A stretch of 64,000 nt of DNA. It comes from Yamagishiella unicocca (Eukaryota; Chlorophyta; Chlorophyceae; Chlamydomonadales; Volvocaceae). Shown piece by piece: positions 54,508-64,000 of this stretch. The stretch is from NCBI GenBank assembly GCA_003116995.1, contig BDSL01000047.1, positions 372,001 to 436,000 of the forward strand, given 5' to 3'. Positions within the stretch are counted from its first letter, which is position 1. Every line of letters begins with the position of its first letter. Below the pieces are notes generated by a model, which did no database searches, was not told the DNA's origin, and worked only from the letters and a program-made list of their open reading frames with translations. The translations under genes and the position numbers were made by a program.

Positions 54508-55163
54508 CTCCCATCCTGAGGCAAGGTCCGAGCCCTCCTTCCAGCTGGTCTTGGCAAGAAGTTCCTCCAGCAGCTTGGCGTAGGCGACCTGCTTCCAGTG
54601 GTACTTTGGCAGGTACCTCCCCCGAAAGAGTAGCTGGCCTGATAGTGCAGCACCGGTCTGTGCTGATGTCGGAGTGCTGTCATCGATCTTCCAACGGCAC
54701 CAAGTGATCCGTGTCTGCTCCTCATGGTACCCCGCACTCTGCGCCTTGGCCCATGCAAGTGCACTCCTTGATAGCCTGCGAGATACCCCCTCTACTTTGA
54801 CGTCGATGCCAAGGAGACGTGACAACGAGACCTCCTACATGGGGAGGTGATGGAATGGTGACGCGGGAGTGGTACACGACTGCCGACTCTGTACACACCC
54901 TGCACGCATCTGTGAGCCGGCTGTGCAGCTGAGGTCCAGTATAGCCTTGGGTGAGGCATCCTTGAGCTTCGCGGTTGTCCAGACTACTTTAGAGTCGTCC
55001 ATTTGAAAGTTCAGCTGTGTTCCGGTGTCTGTTTTGTCTGTTTCCGATATGAGCACCCCGATCGCAACCAGTGTGTCATTGATGTCGCACGTTATGGAAG
55101 TCTCCGTTCCAACTGCTGCTTCAATTGCCGGGCCAAAACTCCAAAAGCCTGTCCTTCAGCCAT
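54508..55163 (-). pseudogene. second KYHW-motif protein copy (copy B), frameshifted
   Basis: The minus strand starts at ATG 55163 (MAEGQAFGVLARQLKQQLER). It then needs a one-base frame change near 55107-55112 to continue as SITCDINDTLVAIGVLISET. The next part (QMDDSKVV, KDASPKAILDLS) ends at a GTGTGT donor near 54890. The second exon, about 54832-54508, has SRRLSRSALAWAKAQSAG and RYLPKYHWKQVAYAKLLEEL and ends at a GTGAGG donor. It aligns along its length with exons 3-4 of copy A (EASPADIF/DASPKAIL; LLPKYHWRQIAW/YLPKYHWKQVAY), but the two are clearly diverged. The zinc-finger-like exons of copy A were not seen upstream. It is convergent with the transposase gene. Confidence 0.6.
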
Positions 55164-57537
55164 TGAGTCTGCTAGATTCAGTGCGCAAACATATCTGTAT
55201 GCGATTAAGGACACACACCGGCTATCCGGGTACGTGCATGCACAAGTGAATTGCCTGCTAGCTAGCCGGTTACGTGCGTGCACGGCAAAAGAGGCCATGA
55301 AACAGGTTTCTAACAAGTTGAAATAACATAAATATTTATATGTAAATTGTTCCACCTATGAGCGTGGGCGTGCGCTGCCTCTGCGTGCATCGCTCCATCC
55401 CTCGTGCACGAGAGCCGATCAGCCCACAGACAGCTGTTCCGGGTCCCTGTACCGCGCGAAAATGTTAATCAGACATGTATGCAGGTCGTTCACTCATGAT
55501 TCCGGGCGTGCGATGCCTATTTGCAGGACACACACCAATTACTTTTTGTGTCATGATCGCTTCCATGTTTGGCTAGCCAGGCGGTTGACGCGGTCGCACA
55601 GGGAACAACCCCCAGCCTCATCACAAGCCCACACGCAATACGAATAGCTACACGAACGCGGCCAGCCACTGCAGTGGCGAAGCTCGCTCGATTAGGCAGA
55701 GGCTGGCGCGCGTGAGGCCCATGCCACCGCACGGACGCAACGCAGATGATGAGACAACCACCACGAGAGGGACGGAGCAGCAGGTGGGTGGTGCCGGCAC
55801 GTTGCCTGAAAACTGAAACATTGCCTGAAAACTGAAAAACATTGCCTGAAACCACAATGCCGCACATGCCGCGGTGCGTGCAACACGGGCACTGGGTCGC
55901 CTGCTATCGCCTAGTTGCTTCGCTATCTAGGCCTAGTTGCCGCCGCGAATGGACGCCTGCCATGTTCGCGCATCCCACCCACCCGGCCCACAGCACACAC
56001 ACCACCCGCCTGCCCCATAATGGCGGTAAGGGGCAGCTGGAGTGACGGACGCGTCCGATCCGCTCGGTCCAAGACTTCCTGGTGGTAGCTATCGCCCGCC
56101 ACTTATCACCACCAACTTCCCCCAGACCCCCACCACCGCCACCACCACCGCCACCACCACCACCACCACTAGAACCTTCATTGCGTGCGTGCCCCCATTG
56201 CTGCAACCAACATCTATCGCACCTCCCCCCCACTAAACCAGCCGCCCCTGCGGGCTCCTGCTCCATGAGAAGAAGGGATCCGGAACCGCTGGAGTAGTCC
56301 TCGGCCCACGGTATCTATGGACCGGAGCGGCCCGTATGGACCCGAAGTAATGACGTCCACCCAGAAGCTTCGCTTCATCACTTTGCCGTCACATACCAAC
56401 AACGCACCCCGTTGCTGCAGCATCCATCGTGCACGCAGGGGAACAGGCATAACAGTGACCACATCCATCGGCCTTTCGTTCGCTCATCAGCAGCGCCCCC
56501 TCTTCTTCCGGCTCCGAACCTAATGCGCCAAATGAAGCGGGCCCGGCCGCAGCCGCACCTGTCGGCAGTCGAGTCATTTCGAATCATCGCACTTCATTGC
56601 TTGCAATTCACCATCGCACACATATCGCGTTCCGGCACCCAACGAGTCGCCGTCTTTCTTTCCAGTGCCGACCCAGGGGTTCCTTCTCACAGTCCACAGT
56701 CTCACAGTGCCGACCCACGGGTCTCCAGTGCCGACCCACGGGTCTCAAGTGCCGACCCACGGGTTCCTTTTCGCAGCCCCCGTTTCCCGCACCACTGCGC
56801 TCACGCACGCTTTGAGCGTCATTGCAAAACGCACCTGGCCATCAACGACCGTTGCAGTGAGGACGATTGGGCAACGAACCGAACCGAAACATAAGAAACC
56901 GAAACCGAAATCTGGCCATCTCGCCATGCCGGCAGCTAAAATGTTCAATTGATTTCATCTTTTTTTCCATATGACAAATTCCAGGCACCAAGCATTCTCG
57001 CGAAAAATTAAGCAGACCAGGTGAAATCCAGGTGAGATCAAGGAGAGTCCCACAACTTCAAAACTTCAGGGGTCCCAGAGGAGGCCCACGGGGAGACAAG
57101 TCGAGCTCCAGACGAGGTCCAGACAGCTTAGATCCAGAGCGAGCGAAGTAAGGCGAAATCCAAGTGAGATCGGTACTGAGCTTTAGGTGAGAGCTAAGCA
57201 GGACCAAGACGAACCCTACCCTAGGAGGAACCATGGAACCGAGATCCATGTGCATGAGATCCAGACCAAACCCCACGTGAGGTTCAGATAAAACCTAGGC
57301 TGGATCCAGACAGACGAAATCCAGGAGGAAGCCTTCGGGTGGGTGGTGGCTGAAACCAGGCCGGTCAGCTCCAGAACCACCGCACATACAGGCCCGAGCC
57401 GTCCGCATGTACGATTGTTGTACACACGGAGGAAGTACGGATGACGTAGCCACATCTACATTACCAATTACGGCCGTACTCGAATCTGGTGAGGTAAGTG
57501 CACGCTTCGTCGTCCTGTTTACACAATTTCGTGTCCA

Positions 57538-57598
<61 letters not shown>
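57538..57598 (+). repeat. CTG trinucleotide tract, about 20 units
   Basis: An uninterrupted run of GCT/CTG codon-length units. It is not inside any gene I can support. Confidence 0.97.
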
Positions 57599-57600
<2 letters not shown>

Positions 57601-57669
57601 GCATGGGGGTGCGCGGCGGAGGAAGGGGCGGGGCTGTCTCGCAGCGTCTGCGACACCTGCGCGCGGTGG

Positions 57670-58112
57670 GCGACAGTGGGTGGGTGGGTGGGGCTGTGGC
57701 GACAGTGGGTGGGTGGGTGGGTGGGCCTGTGGCGACAGTGGGTGGGTGGGTGGGTGGGGCTGTGGCGGCAGTGGGTGGGTGGGTGAGGATGTGGCGGCAG
57801 TGGGTGGGTGGGGATGTGGCGACAGTGGGTGTGTGGGTGGGGATGTGGCGACGGTGGGTGGGTGGGGATGTGGCGACAGTGGGTGGGTGGGGATGTGGCG
57901 ACGGTGGGTGGGTGGGTGGGGATGTGGCGACAGTGGGTGGGTGGGTGGGGATGTGGCGGCAGTGGGTGGGTGGGTGGGGATGTGGCGACAGTGGGTGGGT
58001 GGGTGGGGATGTGGCGACGGTGGGTGGGTGGGTGGGGATGTGGCGAGGGTGGGTAGGTGGGTGGGTGGGGATGTGGCGAGGGTGGGTGGGTGGGTGGGTG
58101 GGTGGGCGGGGA
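57670..58112 (+). repeat. G-rich minisatellite, about 26-34-bp units
   Basis: About fifteen copies of GTGGCGACAGTGGGTGGGTG-type units with variable numbers of GGTG words run for about 440 bp. Long runs of GGGTGGGTGGGTGGGG occur in nearly every unit. Confidence 0.95.
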
Positions 58113-58620
58113 TAGATGTAGGCAGTGTATGGAGTTCAGGGCGCATGGGCCAAACTTGCGATTTCTTATGGCCGTTTGGTTGATCGGCTGGTCGTACAAT
58201 ACAAGCGGGCGCCATCCGATGCCGTCCTCGTGCCGCTTCACAGTGGCTGCCATCCAGGCGTGGCACGGTGCGTTGCCGAGATGCCGAGATGCCGAGATGC
58301 CGTCCTCGTGCACGATGGGTCAGGCGGTGGCTGGCCGTGCAAGGCCCTGCCCGCCATATGCGGCAGGTGGGCGCTCTAGGTAGGGGCTAGATATATAGGT
58401 CGCGCTGAACAGGGAAAGGGGTGGCTGCGTGGCCGTGTGCTAAGCCAAGCTACCGCCAATCTGCGAAAGCCCCTAAAACCCTAAAACTTTAAAGAAACTC
58501 CACTGGAAAACTGGACAGTATCAGTTCCGGGCGGCGTGTAGCGCTGTTGGGACCCAGCGACAGGAGGCGAAGGAGGTCATGTGTGCACACGCGAGGGCAC
58601 CAGGTCCGTCGGGAGCTATG

Positions 58621-58625
58621 TTACA
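58621..58625 (-). terminator. TGTAA polyadenylation signal of the kinase gene
   Basis: TTACA on the plus strand is TGTAA on the minus strand, 112 nt past the kinase stop codon. Confidence 0.6.
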
Positions 58626-58736
58626 CCGGTAGGGCGTGAGTACCTTCCCAGCCAGCACTCGCTCCGCCGTTTTCAATTTGAGCAATGTTTCCTTGATGCG
58701 CAGGGCCCTACCCCTTCACTCGCATCGTCCCATACC

Positions 58737-61700
58737 CTAACACGCCCACACCGACACCGACACACGCACCTGCTCCTGCTGCTCCATCTCCTGCATGATG
58801 CGCATCACCTCCTTGGCCACCTCGGCAGCAGCGGGACGCCGCTGCTCGTCCCACTCCCAGCACGAGCTCACCAGCCGGGCCAGCGGCGCCGGGCAGCGCT
58901 CATCCGGCAGCCCCTGCAGCAGCGGCGGCCGCAGCCGGTTCATGCAGACGCGGCAGGCGATCTCCACCATGGAGAGCCCCTGCCAGGGCGGCCGACCCGC
59001 CAGCATCTCCGCAATGAGGGTGCCGAGAGAGTAGATGTCCTGGGGGGGACCGTTAATAGTTGGGTAATGGGTCAATCTATGGGTTTGGGAGGGTTTAGGG
59101 TTTATGGATGAGGATGGAGGCGTGTTTACGGTTTAGGGTTTTGGGAGGGTTTTAGGACTTATGGAGGAAGAGGCAATCTTAGGGATAGGGTTTCGAGGAT
59201 TTTAGGGAGGAGGAGGCGGTGAAGTCAATGAGGAGGTGGACGGACGCGGGAGGGGAGGGGAGGGGAGCGAAGGGGCGGCCACGGGACCACGCAAGGCGGG
59301 ACAAGTAAGACCAGTCAAGGGAACAGAGGTACCATTGGGCACCAAACCGTCGGCGCAACGGACGCCCCCCCATCCAGCCTGCATGACGGGCTGTAAGCTC
59401 CCGCGGCGCGGCGCTCGCCTCTAAATCCTAAGCCCCTCGCTCCGCCGCCCAAGCGCTCTTCTCTAAGCTCTCTCGGAGCGCCCGTCGCTCACCGCCTTAT
59501 GTGTGATGGTGAAGTTGGACGTCTCGAAGCACTCTGCGGCGGGCGGGCGGGCGGCAGACAGGCACACGGTTCCGTACCGGGAGGGGGAGGCATACCGGTG
59601 TGTAAGTAAGAGCGGCGTTTCCTTTCAAGCTTGCAAACACTACGGAAAGTTTCCTTTATCAAATGTGTGGCCCGGATTTAATTCGTTCGGGCATGAGGTG
59701 GGCGGCGATGGTGGAGAGCGCAGGAGGGGCGCAGGACGAGCGACTGGGGCGACGCATGGCACACGCATGGCACGGTACGGCATGGTACGGCACGGCGCGG
59801 CAGGGTCTACCACGATAGTTCTTCGCCCCCGAAGATTGACACAAGACTGTATGGCGATCAATAAAAGACGCCTGCTACTACTTGGTTCGTTATTATTCTC
59901 CACCACGTCAGCTAACCAGCGATCAAGCTACGTCATGCTGAAGTCAAGAGACGCTCCGCGGGCCCTACCTGGAGCCATGTAAGGTGGCTGGACGGGGTGG
60001 GGAAAGAGTAATCCGCGAATCCACGGCCGACAAACCAAGGGCGACGAAGGTTGTGGAGCGGGGGGGAAGAGGAGGGGGAAAGGGGACACGGGGGGTCAGT
60101 TGGAGGGGTTGGAACACGGGGGATGGGCTTTGCTGATCGACAAGGGGGTTTGAAAGGAAATCCAAGCAGGGGGGAGGAGGAGACGCGTCGTCAGCACGGC
60201 TGGCACAATGTGACCGTGCGGGGTCATCAGGGAGCCGAACCAATACGCAAGACCAGCCCCTCCCGGCCCCCGCTAACCCCCGCTACCCCGTACCCCCCAT
60301 GGGGGTTCTTTTCCGTAACCCCCCCTCCCCATACCCCCCCTTACCCCCCCCCGCTTCCCCACCGTGCCCGCCTCGGGATCCTGCGTCACCAGGACGGTGT
60401 CGCGCAGCCGCGACAGCCCAAAGTCCTGTACGGCATGGCGGTTGTCATCGGTTACGACGGCGCAGTACGGCAACAGAGGTGGACGCGGATGGCAGGTTAA
60501 CGAGCAGGCTGTATGTTCGGAGGCGTCGGTTTGCTGCTGGGGAGGTGTGCGCATGTGTTTGTGAGATCACGCCGCGCCTACAAGTGCCCACGCATCGGTG
60601 CGTTGCTTCCGAAGGATAACGGCGGGCGGGCGGGCGGGCGAGAGGTGGGGTGGGACAGGGGTCAGGGGCAGCCGGAGGGGCCGAAGCCGCGCACCCCCTC
60701 TCCCCGGGCCCCCCCTCTGACCACCGCCCTCGGTTTTTCGGGCGTGGATTCGCGGATTCTATTACCAAAACCCAGCAGCTGACCCCGCACCCACCCACCC
60801 GCACCAGCTGACCCCGCGGCCCCCCCTTCCGCACCACTTGATTCCGCACCCACCGCGAGCTTGGCGACCAGCTGCGAGCCGCCGGCTGCGTTGTTGAGCA
60901 GCACGTTGCCTGGCTTGAGGTCGCGGTGCAGGATGGTGGGGTGCAGGTACTCGAGGCCCCGGGAGATGTGCAGGGCGATGCGCAGGACCTTGGGGGGCCG
61001 GCGGGCAGTAGTGCAAGGGGTGAGGAGCAGGGGTGGAGCGTTAAGTGTATTTATTTCATATGAAAACACTTTCGGGGGGTAGAGTGTATTTATCTACGGT
61101 GTTACTGAATACACTTAAAATTAGTTTAGGTACCTTGGCTCCACCTCTGGACCGTTCATTCGGAGGGGGAGCACAGCTGTGAGGCAGTTTGGCTTGGGGT
61201 TTTGACACGACCCGAACCATCAGAGAGAGAATGGGGCGGCAACGAACGAATAGCTGGAGGGCGGGAGGGGCGGGTGGGCCGGCCCGAGCCGCATGCGGGG
61301 ATCCCCCTCCGCTTGTGTGTTCGCTCGTACAGGGATATCCGTACACCCTCCTTCATGTCACCTTCCTTTTGCCGTGTCATGTCGTGTCGTGTCGTGTCGT
61401 GTCGTACAAGCGACCCACTCACCGTGGGCAGGGGCAGCAGCCCCCCCGGCTCCAGGTACAGCAGTCGCTCCAGGGTGGTCTCCATCAGCTCCATCACCAG
61501 GCAGGGCCGCGGCGGCGACAGACACGCCGCCAGCAGCCGCACCACGTTGGGGTGCTGGCAGCGACCCAGAACCTCCACCTCCTGCGGAGGAAGGAGGTAG
61601 GCAGGGGGCCGAGCAGCGGGAGGGGGGGGGGCACGAGGAGTTAGGTAAGGGTTGGGGCGGGGTGGGGGTTAGGGGCGTACGTGGCTGTTCCAGAAGGTTC

Positions 61701-63867
61701 GGCAAGCGGGTGGTCAGCGAGGTGGAAATGGGAGCTAAGAGAAGCGGGCACGATAATATATATAGGGATCCATCGGATCTCGATCTCCTTGCCGTACAAC
61801 CTTCCCGGCCCATCCAGCCGCCACTCTCGGCAGGCAGGTAAGAGATGCTCCCGCCCGCCCGCCTCGCTCGCCCCCAGCTCCCTGCCTCCCAAACGGCTCC
61901 CACCCGCCCACCGTCTGGAAGCTCTTGAAGGCCAGGTCGTCCTCGGAGAACACCAGCCCGGTGCAGGTTAGGACCTTGACAGCCACCCGCTGACCGCCGT
62001 ACGAGCCCAGTGCGACACGCCCGTAGCTGCCCTTGCCCAGCGTGAGCGGGAGTAGCTTGATCTCCCGGCCACAGCGCGCGTCCAGGACCAGGTCCGCACG
62101 GAGGGGCGTCTGCGGGGACACCACCGCCGCCCCCGACAGCGCCAGGTCGTCAGCTTCAACGGCCTCCAGGGTCCTAGTTTCTGTTTATGGGGGGGGAGTG
62201 CAAAAAGGAACCGTTTTGAGGGGGTTGCAAAACAGACCCGTTCTGGGGGGGTGTTGCAAGGAAGATAGAACCGTTTTGGGGGACGGGGGAGATGGATGGG
62301 ATGCGTGGAAGTTGTGGGGGGCGGGGTAAGGTTGCGAATGAAACACGAAACGCGGAAGCGTTGAGGGCCCCCGAGGACGCACCTTCGACAGAATTTGAGT
62401 TTTCGGGGGCCGGTTGGGAGGTGCAGGATGGCTGTGAGGACCCCAAGCAAGGGAGAACACAGGGCCGCCGCCCACCAACACGGTTTCCAGTTGGCGCCGC
62501 AAACCCCAGGAGATTTATGCTTCACCTATCGATCACTTCAGCAAAACATGTTTCATGTTTTATGGTGGAGGAAACTTAACAACACGTACTTTAGAACAAA
62601 GCAACTGGGGGTGCGGCAATATTCGTTGAGGGGTTTCGCGGGGGATGGGCGGGGGGCTGCTGACGCTTGCTTGGGAGGTAACACTACTGGGTGTGCTAGT
62701 GCACTGTTGCTGGTGGTACTGGCGGCGGGCGGCATAAAAACAGGGGGGGGGGATTGGAGGGTAAAGTGGTCGGCAATGTTGTTGTGTTACCTGCGCGGCT
62801 GAGCGAGACCCGCCAGGAGGAGGACTTGGTGCAGGCGCGGTACATGTCGGGGGTGTCTGGGTCCAGGGAGGAGGATCGCCCCGGGGAGATCCTGCCGCCG
62901 GCACGAGGTGCTGGGAGCGCTGCCGCCTCCGTCGCGGCGGGGAAGGGCATCATATAGCTGCGGGGGCGGGGACGGGGGTGTGGGGGCAGAGAGGGAGGGC
63001 CAGAGAGGGGTTAGAGAGGGGACAGAGAGGGGTTAGAGAGGGGACAGAGAGGGGCAGAGAGGGGCAGAGAGGGGGCGGGCAGCGGGGTGGTGTGGGAACG
63101 GGAAGTGCTCGTCAGCAGGTGAAGAGGTGGGTGGGGGGCTGGGGCGTCAGAGGAGGGGCGCTCCGGGTCGCGGCATTGAATCCTTGTAATAATGGTGATG
63201 TGGCCATTAGGAGTTCCAATCCTGCAACAGTCGGAGCAGCTATGGGAGCTGTTCAGCTGGAATGCGATGCGAGAGATGTCGTCCCTTGGTGCAGTCGGCT
63301 ACAAGCATCTAAGTGAGCACACACGTACGCTTCTAGAACCCTACCCACACATTTGCATGATGACTGCGATTCTGATGAACCATATCTGCAATCTGTGCCA
63401 CTACTCGTGTTGCGACCTTCGCGTACTGGACCCAATCTGTACTTCCGATCTTATGACAGACCGATCCAATGTGATGTGCCTCCCATTTAGCAATTATTTG
63501 CCAACGAGATGGTAACACCCGAGCAATCGAGCCGAGTGCAGCGGAGGGACTTACAGCGGCGAGAAGCGACTGGAGCTGAGGTCCTTGCTAGCCCCCTTGC
63601 TGACGTCCTTGCTGGTGCAGTCGCTGGCTCTGTCAACGCCCGAGTCGTCCTTGTGGTAGCACGTCGGGTGGGCACGGTTGCTGCTGTTGGCGATGCTGGC
63701 GTCAGCGGTGGTGTTTTTCACCTTGCTGTTGGCGATGCAGTTGTTGTCCTCGTTGCCGAGGGGGCCGGCGAATGCGGCTCCGGGGCTGGGGTCAGCGGAC
63801 CCGTCGGCCGCCGAGCGGCGCCTGCGGACCCACCACACCGCCAGCAGCGCACACACCACAAGCACGC
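58737..63867 (-). CDS. receptor-like TKL-type protein kinase, C-terminal part (partial)
   Basis: Minus-strand exons: 63867-63555, 62957-62791, 62180-61912, 61581-61423, 60988-60854, 60425-60363, 59987-59969 (19 nt), 59533-59493 and 59039-58737, all in consistent phase. The first visible exon has a membrane helix (VLVVCALLAVWWV) followed by RRRR, then a Ser/Asp-rich linker. The kinase domain is complete: glycine loop GKGSYGRVALG, VAVKVL with the ATP-binding Lys, HRDLKPGN, DFGLSRL, PPYMAPE, DIYSLGTLIAEM and RPPWQG. The order and DIYSLG/HPNVVRLL style fit TKL (Raf/receptor-like) kinases, with Ser/Thr specificity from HRDLKPGN. The protein ends VRVSVSVWAC then TAG, 112 nt before TGTAA. The extracellular or N-terminal part lies beyond the right edge, so the ligand is unknown. 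Confidence 0.88.
60006..60040 (-). repeat. GTCGGCCGTGGATTCGCG motif, intron copy (kinase)
   Basis: Sense orientation relative to the kinase gene, ending about 20 nt before the acceptor of the 19-nt microexon. Other sense copies lie at 4183-4217 (methyltransferase intron 4) and 38953-38987 (beta-ureidopropionase intron 5). Antisense copies lie at 37533-37571 and 60729-60762, and a partial copy at 39019-39045. Confidence 0.85.
62190..62290 (-). repeat. repeated AACCGTTTT units before a kinase exon
   Basis: Three imperfect units of about 28-37 bp. In gene sense they read CCCCCTCAAAACGGTTCC and similar, directly upstream of the acceptor at 62181. They resemble the units before exon 7 of the beta-ureidopropionase gene. 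Confidence 0.7.
62998..63080. repeat. GAGAGGGG-type tandem repeat in kinase intron
   Basis: Units of about 20 bp (core GAGAGGGGTTAGAGAGGGGA) are repeated about four times in the intron between the membrane exon and the next exon. Confidence 0.85.
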
Positions 63868-64000
63868 CTGCGCTTGCACCCGGCGCGGCGGGTGGTCAGG
63901 CGGTGGGTTAGTTGGCAAAACATTGGAAAGAAAACATTTGCCATACGAAGCTAACATGGATAGTTCCTTATTCCTTATGTTCCTTATACCGGTACCCTAA

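Larger units (their letters stand above)
55164..58736. other. low-complexity region, no gene recognised
   Basis: This contains about 20-bp repeats of the CAGTGCCGACCCACGGGTCT type (56669-56768), a purine-rich stretch with repeated GATCCAGA/AATCCAGGTGAGATC words (57000-57330), the CTG tract and G-rich minisatellite, and a (CCCTAAAA)2 telomere-like sequence at 58471-58486. CCACCACCG microsatellite lies at about 56118-56170. Confidence 0.55.

Noticed and set aside
57407..58313. Gly/Trp-rich and His/Pro-rich frames as extracellular matrix proteins
   Set aside because: Direct translations of the CTG tract and the G-rich minisatellite; composition is fully explained by the repeat.
1..64000. tRNA or rRNA genes
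   Set aside because: No cloverleaf or rRNA signature was noticed by eye on either strand; a covariance-model scan would be needed to exclude a tRNA.

Overview
The window looks like nuclear DNA of a GC-rich green alga, most likely a volvocine (Chlamydomonas/Volvox-type) species. The genes are split into many exons with long, repeat-filled introns. Two genes are followed at a sensible distance by the volvocine polyadenylation signal TGTAA. Telomere-like CCCTAAAA repeats and telo-boxes occur. One gene is an intronless organellar OPR-type protein, a family greatly expanded in these algae. Most large open frames in the GC-rich parts are compositional shadows. I built gene models by matching splice phase by eye, and no transcript or database search was available.

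Layout, left to right. 1-220: a 25-bp tandem array. 719-1663 (minus): the first two exons of a MATE-type transporter that leaves the window on the left. It is divergent from 1870-4860 (plus), an ARM/methyltransferase-16 type protein methyltransferase with six exons. 4861-10147: mostly non-coding, with a decayed Penelope-like reverse transcriptase at about 7640-8530. 10148-24335, perhaps to 26270 (plus): a long gene encoding an N-terminal helical bundle, a U-box and at least seven ankyrin repeats. Each ankyrin repeat lies on its own exon inside a tandemly amplified exon-intron unit. A Ty3/gypsy fragment (about 11690-13690) and a dead L1-type LINE (about 19875-23670) sit in its introns, both antisense. 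28178-31843 (plus): the intronless OPR-like gene. 34016-41362 (plus): a nine-exon beta-ureidopropionase gene with complete catalytic residues. 42206-42937 (plus): an unrecognised gene.

44.8-55.2 kb is a lower-GC mobile block. It holds a plus-strand CACTA/EnSpm (tnp2-like) transposase, 50301 to about 54027. Divergent from it is a minus-strand gene with a zinc-finger-like N-terminus and a domain ending in a KYHW motif, start at 49991. A second, frameshifted copy of that KYHW protein lies on the other side at 54508-55163. Two genes transcribed away from one shared control region of about 310 bp suggest one transposon encoding a transposase and a DNA-binding partner. I could not find its terminal inverted repeats.

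55.2-58.7 kb is low-complexity DNA with a CTG repeat and a G-rich minisatellite. 58737-63867 (minus): the kinase half of a receptor-like TKL-type protein kinase with a membrane segment and a 19-nt microexon. It continues off the right edge.

The three strongest leads are the ankyrin exon amplification, the two-gene CACTA-like element with its KYHW partner, and a family of short sequences embedded near 3' splice sites of introns in three unrelated genes.
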